Of a DNA stretch of 64,000 nt, positions 17,053 to 26,555 are shown piece by piece (position 1 is the first letter of the stretch; the number at the start of each line of letters is the position of its first letter). Under the pieces are notes generated by a model. The model made no database searches. It saw nothing but the letters and a program-made list of their open reading frames with translations, and was not told the DNA's origin. The DNA comes from Oligoflexia bacterium (GTDB lineage: Bacteria; Bdellovibrionota; Bacteriovoracia; Bacteriovoracales; Bacteriovoracaceae): positions 248,001-312,000 of the forward strand of contig JADGAN010000001.1 in the NCBI GenBank assembly GCA_015231955.1. Direction: 5' to 3'. The translations under genes were made by a program, and so were the position numbers.

Positions 17053-18015
17053 TTAGAATCTTAGAGAGACGGAGAGCGCAACCTCTTTCATTGCTTTAGG
17101 GTAGTAGATGGATGTGGAGCGCTCGAGATTTTGATCATAGAGGAAGGTGGTGTTTTTGAGAGCAACAGCAACCATGAGTTTAGGGGATACCCAGGAAATG
17201 CCGGCGCCAGAACCTTTCTCCATCAGTCCTTTGTCTCGAAAGAGTCCTGCACGCAGGTAGAGGTCACTAAACACATTTATTTGAAAGGCCCCACGATAGA
17301 GAATGTTGTCGGATAAATTTTCTTGGTAATCAGAACCAACATCGGCCATTAAGGAGAGAACATTAGCAATCAAGTATTGCCCTCCGACAATCACTCTACG
17401 ATCCGCGATTTTTTTCCCCAGAGGATCAATAGCAATCGCACCGATGGTAAGTCCATATTGAGTTGCATGAAGGGCACCAATGGTAAATTGAGTATAGCTA
17501 TCTTTCGTCGTATTTCGTCCATCATCGGTGGTGATATCGGTGGTTCTTCTGGTGAGCATACCTAGCGATGAAAATTTTCCAAAGGGAGATGCAACAGAGA
17601 GTGAAAAACGTTTGCGCTCATTTTGCCACTCTCGTTGCTTTTGGTAGCTAAAGGCACCTTTGACGGTACTCTTACTATCGGCAGCGATAGCGGCGTAGGT
17701 GCGAGAATCTTCAGCAGGTCTGTTGACGTGACCTTGATCAGTACTCTTATCATCTTTAAAATCGGTTGTGGTTCGCTGAAGGTAGACAGAGGATAAGTTG
17801 AAAAAAGAGATGCTGGCGGGATTGAGAATTGCAGACTCATCCATAAGCAGCGAACCAACTCCAGTTCCTGCTGTTGATTGTAGGTAGGTGGTTTCAAAAT
17901 CGTGAATTTTTTTTTGTTTCTTTTCTAAAGTTGCAGCAGCGAGTGGGAGTGAGAAGAACACTGGCAAGAATAGGAGAAGTAATAAAAGTTTTAGCGTCAT
18001 CATAATAATCATCAT
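17053..18015 (-). CDS. Predicted outer-membrane beta-barrel protein
   Basis: A signal peptide (residues 1 to about 28, ending SLPLAAA) precedes about 290 residues of alternating beta-strand pattern ending in VALSVSLRF, with the terminal Phe typical of barrels. The N-terminal part, TAGTGVGSLLMDESAILNPASISFFNLSSVYLQRT, resembles the start of FadL/PorV-type proteins (a hatch-like segment with NPAS). A transport or structural role in the outer membrane is inferred. It lies between priA and the CFIATA-motif gene on the same strand and is probably lineage-specific. An internal ATG at 18000 is an alternative start. Confidence 0.65.
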   Translation of the reverse strand: MMIIMMTLKLLLLLLFLPVFFSLPLAAATLEKKQKKIHDFETTYLQSTAGTGVGSLLMDESAILNPASISFFNLSSVYLQRTTTDFKDDKSTDQGHVNRPAEDSRTYAAIAADSKSTVKGAFSYQKQREWQNERKRFSLSVASPFGKFSSLGMLTRRTTDITTDDGRNTTKDSYTQFTIGALHATQYGLTIGAIAIDPLGKKIADRRVIVGGQYLIANVLSLMADVGSDYQENLSDNILYRGAFQINVFSDLYLRAGLFRDKGLMEKGSGAGISWVSPKLMVAVALKNTTFLYDQNLERSTSIYYPKAMKEVALSVSLRF

Positions 18016-18065
18016 GGGTCAGCAAGCCTTTGTTTTTTTAGGGGGGCAAGGTAATTTTTTGATTA

Positions 18066-20174
18066 TCAGTAAAAATCATACGGGTCAATATCAATCTTAA
18101 GATGGATGGAGTGGGGAGTGGCAAAATTTAATTCATAAGCGGTGATCGTGCGATGAAGTTGGTTTAAGTCGCTGCTTTTTAAGAGCAGGCACCAAGTGTA
18201 TTGCCCTACCCGCTTTTCAATCATTCCCGGCTTTGGTCCCAAAATAAACACCCCTTTGAAATAGGTTTCACAAAAGTGTTCAAGAAGATTTTTGGATTCG
18301 AATGCAGTTTTAACTACCTGTTTTTGATCTTTGGAGGTGATGTAGAGAGCGGCCATTTTAACAAAGGGAGGGAAGAGTGTCTGCCTACGCATCTCCAACT
18401 CTTGCTGGTAGAAGTGATCGAAGGTGTGGTGCTGAATATGCTCAAAAAGGGGGCCTCCCAGATTCATGGTTTGAATCAGCACTTTGCTTTTGCCCCCAAA
18501 GCGTCCAGAGCGTCCAGATACTTGCGTGAGTAGCTGATAAACTTTTTCATTGGCCCGGAAATCGGGAAAGTTGAGCTGGTCATCGGTGCCCAGAATGACC
18601 ACCAATTTTACTTTTTTAAAATTATGGCCTTTGGTGATCATTTGAGTGCCGACGAGGATATCCACTTGATGAGAGTGAAAGCGTTCTAATTTTTTGATCA
18701 GCTGTGGGAGCGTTTTAATCTCGTCACGATCGAAACGATCACTACTTGCTTCGGGAATGGTTTCCTTAAGGATGGCGATAATTTTTTCCGTTCCAAAACC
18801 CATGCGGATGAGATTTAAACAACCACAAGCAGGACAAAATTCAGGCAAGGGAAGAGTGAAGTTACAAAACTGACAGGAGAGGATATTTTTCTTTTGAAAA
18901 TAGCGTAGCTTGGTTGTGCAGTTCTTGCACTCAAATTGCAGTCCGCACGACTTACACTGAATATAGCGGGCAAAGCCTAACTTGTTAGCAAAGATGATAG
19001 TTTGGTTTCCCTCTTTGAAGTTTTCTTTGATTTGTTCAATACTGTAGGCGGTGAGTGGCCAATAGGGATCGGGAACAAAACGCTTTTTGCTATTATGGTC
19101 ACTGCTAGCGCTACTAGCATTACTAAGATTATGTTCTGGTTTTCTTGCATCCACAAATTCAATATCGGGAAGGGAGGAGTTTTCTATGCGATTTTTGAGA
19201 GTGAAGTAACGGGTGTGCGCATGAGCATGTTCATTAGTGTGTGCGTGAAAAACTTCCACTGAGGGTGTAGCAGTTCCCATGATGAGAGGGATTTTCAGCA
19301 GGACAGCTTTTTTACTGGCCACTTCGCGCGTGTGATAAGGGCAGCGGGCATCTTGCTTATAGGAGAGGTCGTGCTCTTCATCAAGGATAATCATCCCTAG
19401 ATTTCGTAAGGGTAAAAAAATGGCACTGCGGGTGCCAACAATGACTTTGGGGGTGTTGAGAGCAGCGGGAGAAAAGAGTAGATCTTTCCATAGCGCGATT
19501 TTTTTGCTTTCGCTGACGTGGCTGTGATAAGCAAAGATATTGCCATGCAAATGTTTCTCAAAGGTGGCAATGAATTGTGGAGTGAGGTTAATCTCTGGCA
19601 GCAAGAAGAGTACAGATTTACCCGAGGCGATTACTTGCTTGATCAGTTCGATGTAGATCGCAGTTTTTCCACTTCCAGTTACACCATGAATGAGTGAGCG
19701 TACGGGAAGTGGGGGGGAGAGTGTTTGCATAATAGAGTGAACGATGCTTTGTTGTTCATGCGAGAGATTAAATTCAAAATTGCCTTGAGCACCAACAGAA
19801 AATTTAAGTTTAGCACTATTGCTTTGTAATTTATCTATGGAGGGAAGGCAATCAAAGAGAAGCTGGCCAAGACTATAGTGATAATATTTGGCAGTCCACT
19901 GATAAAGCTCTAAATCGCTAGCATCAAGGAGGGGTTTTCCCTCAAACAAAAATTCCTGAACCGTTTTCAGTTCATAGGAGGACTCTTCTTTTGTGAGTTC
20001 TGTGGCGGTTTCGATAACCACGCCATAGGTGTACTGTTTCCGTAAGGGAATTTTAACCATCTGCCCTGGTATGATTGGCCGAGAAGGGTATGGATCAGGG
20101 TAAAGATAGGAGAGAATGGATTTATCATAGGGGTGTGCAGGGTAGTTGACTGCAACCCGAACTATTTTTTTCAT
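18066..20174 (-). CDS. priA: Primosomal protein N' (replication restart helicase PriA)
   Basis: PriA is a 3'-5' superfamily 2 helicase that reloads the replisome at stalled forks. Walker A is HGVTGSGKTAIYIEL (about residue 165), Walker B/DEAH-like is ILDEEHDLSYKQD, and motif VI-like is VSGRSGRFG. The eight-cysteine zinc-binding insert is intact (CKSCGLQFECKNC, then CQFC and CPACGC). GTQMITKGHNF is characteristic. Length 702 is slightly short of the typical 730. The ATG overlaps the upstream stop by four bases (ATGA), so the two genes are coupled. Confidence 0.95.
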   Translation of the reverse strand: MKKIVRVAVNYPAHPYDKSILSYLYPDPYPSRPIIPGQMVKIPLRKQYTYGVVIETATELTKEESSYELKTVQEFLFEGKPLLDASDLELYQWTAKYYHYSLGQLLFDCLPSIDKLQSNSAKLKFSVGAQGNFEFNLSHEQQSIVHSIMQTLSPPLPVRSLIHGVTGSGKTAIYIELIKQVIASGKSVLFLLPEINLTPQFIATFEKHLHGNIFAYHSHVSESKKIALWKDLLFSPAALNTPKVIVGTRSAIFLPLRNLGMIILDEEHDLSYKQDARCPYHTREVASKKAVLLKIPLIMGTATPSVEVFHAHTNEHAHAHTRYFTLKNRIENSSLPDIEFVDARKPEHNLSNASSASSDHNSKKRFVPDPYWPLTAYSIEQIKENFKEGNQTIIFANKLGFARYIQCKSCGLQFECKNCTTKLRYFQKKNILSCQFCNFTLPLPEFCPACGCLNLIRMGFGTEKIIAILKETIPEASSDRFDRDEIKTLPQLIKKLERFHSHQVDILVGTQMITKGHNFKKVKLVVILGTDDQLNFPDFRANEKVYQLLTQVSGRSGRFGGKSKVLIQTMNLGGPLFEHIQHHTFDHFYQQELEMRRQTLFPPFVKMAALYITSKDQKQVVKTAFESKNLLEHFCETYFKGVFILGPKPGMIEKRVGQYTWCLLLKSSDLNQLHRTITAYELNFATPHSIHLKIDIDPYDFY

Positions 20175-21163
20175 TGCAGATAGAGAAAGGGTAGTGCTGC
20201 CAATTGTTTATTGGGCGCGATCGAATCACGAAGGCCTTTCTCTTTAGAGAGAATTTTAGAAACATATTGATCCGGCAACATATTGGAATATTCAAGAGAG
20301 GTGATGTTGATGGTGAAAATTTGCTGATGAGGATTGTCGTCAGATACTTTAATGACTAGCTGGGCGGGAAGGCGATACTCTCCATGAAAAGTTATATACT
20401 CGCTACAAAGTATTTCAAGTGTATGCTTATCATGGGTGTAAGAAATTTTTCGAAGTTGCCTACTTTCATTGGTATAAAAGAGTTCCGTGTTGCTTAAAGT
20501 GATCTTCCAAAAAAATTCTTTATTAATACGTACCAGTTGTGCCTTGTCCGTGGCCTTAATGAGATTGCTAGAGTAAAGCGCTTGAATTTGTTCACGATCT
20601 TTAGCAAATGCCGGGGAGAGGGGTGATTCCAATGTCTTCTTTAACTTTGCATCTTTACTAATATCACGTAGGTAGTTTCGATATTTTGCCAAGAGTGCCA
20701 CCTTCTCTTGATTGATTAGCGAGCTGTTATAGCTAAAATCACGATTGAGTTTTACTAAGGTTGAAGCGTAGAGGTCACTTTTATTGAAGGCAAAGTTAAA
20801 AAGAAGGGAATAGAAAAAGCCTTGAGCAGGAGTCATCTCGTACTCCTTCTTTAGGGACGCTAGAAAATTGCTCTTATGCAGAAAAGTGAGTAGCGAGGAT
20901 CGACTCATTTTCTCCTCAGAGTAGAGTTCTTGCCATAGATCGTATCGCTCTCTCTTCTCGCCAAGAAGCGTGATCGATGCAAAGTAAGTGGTGGTGGTCT
21001 CCGCCTGCTCTGCGGTGATCTTTAGGCCAAGGGTTGCAATATTGGCATTGACTGTTGCGTTTTGAGCATTCCTAATGATGGATTCCGGGGAGGGAATGGC
21101 CGCTAGCGCTAAGTTGCTTACAAAAACACAAAATAAGAAAATCGCTGTAAAAAATTTTTTCAT
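20171..21163 (-). CDS. Exported protein of unknown function (outer-membrane-lipoprotein-sorting-like size and pattern)
   Basis: A signal peptide is clear (MKKFFTAIFLFCVFVSNLALA, cut before AIPSPES). The mature ~310 residues start with a helix (PESIIRNAQNATVNANIATLGLKI). The C-terminal half has alternating strands (FFWKITLSNTELFYTNES, LVIKVSDDNPHQQIFTINI). This vaguely recalls LolA/LolB-type beta folds, but no diagnostic motif is visible and I do not assign one. A GTG at 21181 could add six residues; the ATG at 21163 begins the signal peptide. The stop overlaps the priA start, so it is probably the first gene of the priA run. Confidence 0.6.
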   Translation of the reverse strand: MKKFFTAIFLFCVFVSNLALAAIPSPESIIRNAQNATVNANIATLGLKITAEQAETTTTYFASITLLGEKRERYDLWQELYSEEKMSRSSLLTFLHKSNFLASLKKEYEMTPAQGFFYSLLFNFAFNKSDLYASTLVKLNRDFSYNSSLINQEKVALLAKYRNYLRDISKDAKLKKTLESPLSPAFAKDREQIQALYSSNLIKATDKAQLVRINKEFFWKITLSNTELFYTNESRQLRKISYTHDKHTLEILCSEYITFHGEYRLPAQLVIKVSDDNPHQQIFTINITSLEYSNMLPDQYVSKILSKEKGLRDSIAPNKQLAALPFLYLQ

Positions 21164-21366
21164 AACTATTTTTACCGCCACTCTAGTGGTTTGTCACTCT
21201 CCTGCGATAAGGAGGTTTAATTGCTAAGCGCTAGGTGCTAGGCGATAACCGGGATTGGCAGTTCAATATTTTTTATTGATAAGGATTCAAGGGGTTGCAC
21301 GAAAGATTAGGTGATGGCCAGGAGAGGTGATAAAATTTTGGGAGGATGGGTGTATTTTTTTAATGT

Positions 21367-21388
21367 TTAACGTTTTTATAACCGTTAA
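21367..21388. promoter_or_regulatory. Inverted repeat TTAACG-N10-CGTTAA, candidate operator
   Basis: Perfect 6-base half-sites around a 10-base AT-rich spacer, centred about 37 bases upstream of the ATG at 21415. The position fits a repressor or activator site for that gene. Seen by eye only. Confidence 0.35.
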
Positions 21389-21414
21389 GTTACTTGAGGT
21401 GAGGAGAAGGCAAA

Positions 21415-23167
21415 ATGACTCAAACAAAAATACAAGCAAAGAGCTTTAGTGTTTGTACGCTTTTGCGTTTTCTTTGCAGTTTTTTGATGTTGGCGCAGGT
21501 TGGAATGGCCCTGGCAATGAATCCTGCTTTTAAGGCCACCAAGTCACTAACAACACCATCGCCTTCTTCTCCTTCTTCTCCTCTGGAGACACCTTCGAGT
21601 TTTGCCGATGGGGATGAGATTGATAGCATTGTGGGGGGGGGGAGCGCTGGATGCGGATGCAGAGGTGACTGCGACTGCTGTAGAAGAGCATGGAGGTGCT
21701 GTAGGCCCAGAGAAAGTCCCAGCTGCAAAGAGTGAGACAGAAAAAGCAAACCCTGACTGTGTCGAATGTAAGAAAAACCAAGAAAACAATCCCGCAAAAG
21801 TGAGTGAGGGTACTACCTCCGTGACTAAAAAAAATGAGATTGTCCTTATTACAGAACAAGTGGTGCCTGCGCTGAATATCGAAGAGCTAAGTGCGCTTGT
21901 GGACAAAATCGTGGCCTCGAAAACGATGAGTGATGAGGATCGGGAGAAGTTAAAACAGCTCTTAACTCAATACAAGAAACACCTTAAAGAGGTGGAGTTC
22001 CCTAAAATTCATGCCATTACTTTAGGGAAGCGCGAACTGAGTGATGAGGATAAGAATGCACTCGATAAGGTGATGATGGATCACTTAAAAAAGTTTTGGC
22101 CAGATAAGAATTTTGGGGAATTTATAAAAATGGCCGTAAATGAGTTTGATGATGCTCGTATTGGAGAGCAGGCCAAAGAGTTATCATTGTATGCGGAATA
22201 CTATAGCAAGTATATTGAGGAGCTATTGCAAGGAAAGGGGCGTGTTCCTGATCGTCGGCGCAGTGGTGGGGCCGCTGGCAGAGGGAGAGATAGTGCCATT
22301 AAAATTAAGCTGGAAGGATTCACACTGACAAGCACAGACCACTCTCCAGGCGGAATTAGTAATTTTATCAATGGAGATATCAACTCCTACGAGGCCAAGC
22401 GTCGAGAGGGTGCTATTGGTTCCTATCGAGGATGGGCAGAAAATGAGCAGGCAAAAAAAGAGCGACAAGAGGCGTATGAAGAGCACAGGGAGTATTTGAG
22501 GGCCAAGGCCGAGGAGCGCGAAGAGTTGATTGCCGGTGGAGCAAATTTTTCCAGGCCCATTATTAGGAAGGCCAAGGCCCACCACAATCGCTATAAATAC
22601 TATTATCAAACCATGGTTCGCCGTTGTTACTCTCCAGTTATGAATCAGACGATGTGCATGCGGGCAAAACGAGACTTTGAAAAGATTGGAAAGGGTGTGC
22701 ACTTAAGGAAAATGTTTAATCTCTTGGAGCTTGCAAAAAAATATCAGGACAAAGAGAAGATCGCAAAAGTGCGACAAGCGCGAGAAGAGTATTTAAGTGA
22801 GTATAAGGGTGATGATGGAACAACGTTACCCATTGATCGCTATTCTCTCTTTAGTGGCGACGATGATGTTGATATGGCCGCTGAGTTTGTGAGGGGCAAT
22901 GGCGATACTTATGAGGATCATTTCACCAATGACACTGCTGGGGCGTTTGATAACGGAAGTGGTGGTGGTCTTGGTATGCTGGGTGGTGCTGGAAGTCGAA
23001 TGCCCTCTTCTGGTTTAAATGCTAGTGCTGGGGCCGGCTTTAACGGGTTTACCACCTATCCTAGTTTTGGAATGCAAGGTGGGCTGCAAGGAATGGGTGG
23101 AATGGGGATGGGAATGGGGATGCAGTCACCACCCATGGGTGGGTTTACAATGGCGCCGGGGCTATAG
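21415..23167 (+). CDS. Exported protein, frame interrupted at a G10 tract (possible phase-variable gene)
   Basis: The 5' part (21415-21735) encodes a signal peptide (LLRFLCSFLMLAQVGMALA) and a Ser/Pro/Thr-rich segment up to DEIDSIVGGG. At the ten-G run (21633-21642) this frame goes on into Cys/Arg junk and stops. In the +1 frame the protein continues smoothly as ALDADAEVTATAVEEHGG to the stop at 23165-23167. With nine Gs the whole reads as one 583-residue protein. The body is charged and helical, carries CVEC and two further cysteines (RRCYSPVMNQTMC), and ends in a Gly/Met-rich tail. A GAGGAGAAGG site precedes the ATG. Not recognised. The shift may be biological slippage or a sequencing error. 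Confidence 0.7.
21633..21642 (+). repeat. Homopolymeric G10 tract at the frame break
   Basis: Ten consecutive G residues inside the coding region of the exported protein, exactly where the reading frame switches. Tracts of this kind slip during replication and drive on/off switching in many surface proteins. Confidence 0.9.
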
Positions 23168-24643
23168 TTAGAACGTCGCAGAGACACCAATGACCGTACT
23201 GTAGCTGTTTCGTAATTTAACGGTGCTACCATCTGCACTATTGGTATAATTAAAATAGTCACCCACAAAAAGGTAACCAACATCGGCGTGAACACTTACT
23301 GTATTGTTCCATTGGTAGATGGCATTGAAATCGAGTTCTGTTCCTAGGTTATTATTTTGCTTGGAATTGGAGATAAAGCGCTTGTTACGAGTATGGTTGA
23401 ATGCCCAATTGCCATTGCCTTTTGCCACTTCATTTGCTTTGGCGGTAATGACAGCAGCATTGAGTGACCAGGGACCAGTTTGATAGTTCCCATGGAGTTT
23501 AAGATAGCGAGCATTGGTGATGTAGGAGTCATAGAGGTTTTGAGTGGTATCTGCAACTGCAGCTAAATTATAGCGAAAGAGCAAGTTGGCAATTTGATAG
23601 TTAGGGTTTAAGTACATGGCCTTAAATTGTGGACCTAGCCCATCCTCACCACTGGCAATTCCAACCAGTGCGCCAGCACTCCAGTTGTCATTAAATTTGT
23701 AAGAGGATTCGGTAACCACAGCGTACGCTTTATACTTGGTGGATTGATCGGGACTATACACATTTCCAAGATCACCAGAGATGAGGGGAGCTTCAATGGT
23801 CAAAGTGTAGTCACCAACTCCTTTCTTCATGTAGAGATCGGTAATCTTGACATCGGTACGGCCAAGGTTGTGCCCTTGCCCACTGGTAAAAAAGGTACTA
23901 TAGGCGCCAGTGGTTTTCTTTCCATAGAGAAGTCCAAACGCCATATCACGCTCAACGCTGTCGTAAAGAACCGTGAGCCCATAAGTCTTGGTGTCATCAG
24001 AGGAGGAGAGTGTGTTGCCCATGCTGATCTTGGCCCAATAGGGTGTCACGTGAAAATTTCCAACTTTGAATTTCACCGTGAGACCATCTTGAATAGTTTT
24101 GTAGCGATCCCAAGTTTTATTGCCACCGCTATAGATAGCACCGGCCCCCCAATCAAAACTTTGGCGACCAATAATATAGGTAGCGGTGTCTGCGAAAATC
24201 TTCAAATAAAATTGATTCAAGACTAAGTTTGGTCGACCGTTACTGGTATGCTGTAAGTAGAGAGCATCACCAAAGCTTGCACCAGCTCCGACCTGCTTTT
24301 GCGTTGAACTCTCACCAAGATAACCAGAGGAGTTGTAGTTAGTGGAGAGTTCTCCATAGAGGGTGGCACCATCATTGATTACGATGGTGGGTGATAATTT
24401 TAAGATGTAATTCTGGAATGAGGCATCTGAACGATCTCCGGGCGAAGGTTGAATCTGTTCACTTCCATCGTCGTTGATATAAGCATCGGAGGTGCGCTTG
24501 TGGTGTTGAATCAAGGCCGTCTCTGCACCAAAAGTTCCTTGCCAATCCATCGGCGCCGCGAAGGCAGTTGCCACTAGTGTGCTAGTGGTAAAAAGAAGAG
24601 TGAGGACGAAGATTAATAAGAGTGTTCTCGCATTGCTTTGCAC
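23168..24643 (-). CDS. Outer-membrane porin-like beta-barrel protein
   Basis: A signal peptide (ending TAFAAP) precedes a ~460-residue barrel with many alternating aromatic strands and a C-terminal Phe (VIGVSATF). The stretch YLKIFADTATYIIGRQSFDWGAGAIYSG resembles the GRQxxxWG region of alginate-export and related 16- to 18-strand porins. The substrate is unknown. Its stop codon (23168-23170) directly abuts the stop of the convergent gene, with no intergenic base. The 5' side faces tRNA-Gln divergently. Confidence 0.7.
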   Translation of the reverse strand: MQSNARTLLLIFVLTLLFTTSTLVATAFAAPMDWQGTFGAETALIQHHKRTSDAYINDDGSEQIQPSPGDRSDASFQNYILKLSPTIVINDGATLYGELSTNYNSSGYLGESSTQKQVGAGASFGDALYLQHTSNGRPNLVLNQFYLKIFADTATYIIGRQSFDWGAGAIYSGGNKTWDRYKTIQDGLTVKFKVGNFHVTPYWAKISMGNTLSSSDDTKTYGLTVLYDSVERDMAFGLLYGKKTTGAYSTFFTSGQGHNLGRTDVKITDLYMKKGVGDYTLTIEAPLISGDLGNVYSPDQSTKYKAYAVVTESSYKFNDNWSAGALVGIASGEDGLGPQFKAMYLNPNYQIANLLFRYNLAAVADTTQNLYDSYITNARYLKLHGNYQTGPWSLNAAVITAKANEVAKGNGNWAFNHTRNKRFISNSKQNNNLGTELDFNAIYQWNNTVSVHADVGYLFVGDYFNYTNSADGSTVKLRNSYSTVIGVSATF

Positions 24644-24838
24644 AGGATGCTCCTTTCGCTCAAATGAAATTTGAATGATAGATTACAATCATACCTATGC
24701 TAAAACAAATAGAAAAATTTTTTTACTAATTTTAACTGTTGAGGCATTGAAAATTTTTTAGTAAGATCCCAATTGTTAGTGACGATTTTATGCTGCGTCA
24801 CTCTGTTTCCAGAAGTGAAGTGTGCATTTATCATTTGT

Positions 24839-24914
24839 TGGGGTGTCGACAAGCGGCCAAGTCAGCAGATTTTGATTCTGCCATTCCCAGGTTCGAGTCC
24901 TGGCTCCCCAACCA
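24839..24914 (+). tRNA. tRNA-Gln (anticodon TTG)
   Basis: Cloverleaf with anticodon stem GCAGA/TCTGC around the loop TTTTGAT, giving TTG. The T arm is CCAGG-TTCGAGT-CCTGG, discriminator A, encoded CCA. The acceptor TGGGGTG/CTCCCCA pairs except for an apparent U-U mismatch at position 6/67, where related tRNAs have U-A. A run of seven T follows directly. It lies 42 bases upstream of prs, an arrangement common in proteobacteria. Confidence 0.95.
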
Positions 24915-24956
24915 TTTTTTTCTTACGATCTATAAAAAATCTCTCCGGGGTGACCA

Positions 24957-25919
24957 TTGAAACGATTAATCTTGGTGTCTGGAAACTCGAACCTCGAACT
25001 CTCGAAGAGAATCTCCACTTATCTGGATGTCCCTCTTGTTGATCCACAAATTATCCGCTTTGCCAATGGTGAGATCAATTGCCGCATTCAAAAGAATGTC
25101 AGAGGTGCCGATGTGTTTGTGGTGCAATCGATTTGTTCTCCGGGCGTGAATGATAATTTAATGGAACTCTTGATCTTGATCGATGCGCTCAAACGCGCCT
25201 CTGCTCAATCGATCATTGGGGTGATTCCTCATTACGGCTATTCTAGGCAAGATCGTAAAGCAAGTCCACGCACTCCCATCTCCGCTAAGCTAGTGGCCGA
25301 TCTTTTGACTGTGGCCGGTGCTACTCGTGTGATTACGATGGATGTGCATGCAGGACAGATTCAAGGTTTTTTTAATATTCCCTTTGATAACATCTACTCA
25401 TCACCAGTGATTTTGGATTATGTGCAAAGAGAGTTGGTGGGTGTAGGACGTCCACTGCAAGATCCTGTGTGCGTCTCTCCCGACAGTGGTGGCGTGGAGC
25501 GCGTTCGCCATTATGCAAAGAAGCTGGGGTGTGAGATGGCGATGATCGACAAGCGAAGGATTGCTCCCAATGTGGCCAAAGCAATGAATGTGGTTGGTGA
25601 TGTAAAAAATAAAGATGTCATCATTGTGGATGATATTATCGATACCGCAGGGACATTGATTGAAGCAGTAAAAGCGTTAAAAGATAATGGTGCAAGAAAA
25701 GTTTTTGCTTGTGCTACTCATCCTGTTTTTTCTGATCCTGCCGCTGAAAGGATGGCCGGATGCCAGGAGCTTGATGGCGTGATTGTGACTGATACTATTC
25801 CTCTAAGTCCTGCGTGTGCAGCATTAGAAAAGGTGAAGGTGCTGACTGTCTCGGAAATTCTTGGACGGGCCATCCACTATACCTTTAATAATGACTCTGT
25901 AAGTTCCCTCTTTGTGTAA
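24957..25919 (+). CDS. prs: Ribose-phosphate pyrophosphokinase (PRPP synthetase)
   Basis: Makes phosphoribosyl pyrophosphate from ribose-5-phosphate and ATP for nucleotide, His and Trp synthesis. Visible motifs are FANGEINCRI, VVQSICSPGVNDNLMELLILIDALKRA, the flexible loop YGYSRQDRKASPRTPISAKL, the metal-binding DVHAGQIQGFF, and the PRPP-binding VIIVDDIIDTAGTL. At 320 residues it is full length. The start is a TTG with GGGGTGA upstream; the family begins at that point (KRLILVSGNSN). It is followed after 6 bases by pth. Confidence 0.95.
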   Translation: MKRLILVSGNSNLELSKRISTYLDVPLVDPQIIRFANGEINCRIQKNVRGADVFVVQSICSPGVNDNLMELLILIDALKRASAQSIIGVIPHYGYSRQDRKASPRTPISAKLVADLLTVAGATRVITMDVHAGQIQGFFNIPFDNIYSSPVILDYVQRELVGVGRPLQDPVCVSPDSGGVERVRHYAKKLGCEMAMIDKRRIAPNVAKAMNVVGDVKNKDVIIVDDIIDTAGTLIEAVKALKDNGARKVFACATHPVFSDPAAERMAGCQELDGVIVTDTIPLSPACAALEKVKVLTVSEILGRAIHYTFNNDSVSSLFV

Positions 25920-25925
25920 ACGAGT

Positions 25926-26555
25926 GTGAGAACAGATGTGAGTGTGAGTGCAAAGCTAGTTGTTGGTCTTGGAAATCCTGGAACAAAATATCAAGGTACA
26001 CGCCATAATTTTGGCGAGATGGTTTTGCAAAATCTCCCCTTCGCCAGAGAACTCTCTTGGCAAAAAAAGTATAAAGGTTTTTACGCCAGCTACTCCCTTA
26101 AAGGGGAGAAGGTGCATTTTTTATACCCACAAACCTATATGAATTTAAGTGGAGAGAGCGTTATCGCTGCTGCCAGTTTTTTTTCTATTAAACCGACGGA
26201 AATCTTGGTTTTGCATGATGAATTGGATCTTCCCTTTGGACGGATTGCTTTTAAAAGGGGGGGCGGGGCCGCTGGACATAATGGGCTTCGTTCGATCATT
26301 GAGCATTTAGGGAGTCCCGATTTCATACGCATGCGACTGGGGATTTCTCGCCCGGTTCATGCTAATTTTGAGGTAAGCAATTGGGTGCTTTCAAAGTTTT
26401 CGCTCGAGGAAGCGGCAGAGATGGAAGATATCCTCAAAAAGTGTGGAGAGGCGGTAGTTTGTTTACTGCAAGAAGGGATTTCTAAGGCCTCTTCCCTATA
26501 TAACCGCAAGGAAAAAGAGAACGAAAAAGCAAAAGCAAAAGCAAAGGAAAACTAA
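25926..26555 (+). CDS. pth: Peptidyl-tRNA hydrolase
   Basis: Releases tRNA from prematurely terminated peptidyl-tRNA. It has the family opening LVVGLGNPGTKYQGTRHNFG with the catalytic His, the Asn motif PQTYMNLSGESV, and LHDELDLPFGRIAFKRGGGAAGHNGLRSI. The C-terminus ends in a Lys/Ala/Glu repeat (KEKENEKAKAKAKEN). The start is GTG at 25926; a later in-frame GTG just before SVSAKLVV is possible. The stop abuts the next start, so it is coupled to the ychF-like gene, as in many proteobacteria. Confidence 0.93.
   Translation: MRTDVSVSAKLVVGLGNPGTKYQGTRHNFGEMVLQNLPFARELSWQKKYKGFYASYSLKGEKVHFLYPQTYMNLSGESVIAAASFFSIKPTEILVLHDELDLPFGRIAFKRGGGAAGHNGLRSIIEHLGSPDFIRMRLGISRPVHANFEVSNWVLSKFSLEEAAEMEDILKKCGEAVVCLLQEGISKASSLYNRKEKENEKAKAKAKEN

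Noticed and set aside
21236-21252. GCGCTAGGTGCTAGGCG-like direct repeat as a possible operator
   Set aside because: Short and imperfect; not placed near a clear promoter.
24862-25047. Minus-strand frame ending VGEPGLEPGNGRIKIC
   Set aside because: Antisense of tRNA-Gln, a known spurious pattern.
26510-26555. Repeated AAAGCAAAAGC at the end of pth, considered as a regulatory or CRISPR-like repeat
   Set aside because: It is a short Lys/Ala-coding microrepeat within the pth C-terminus, with no spacers.
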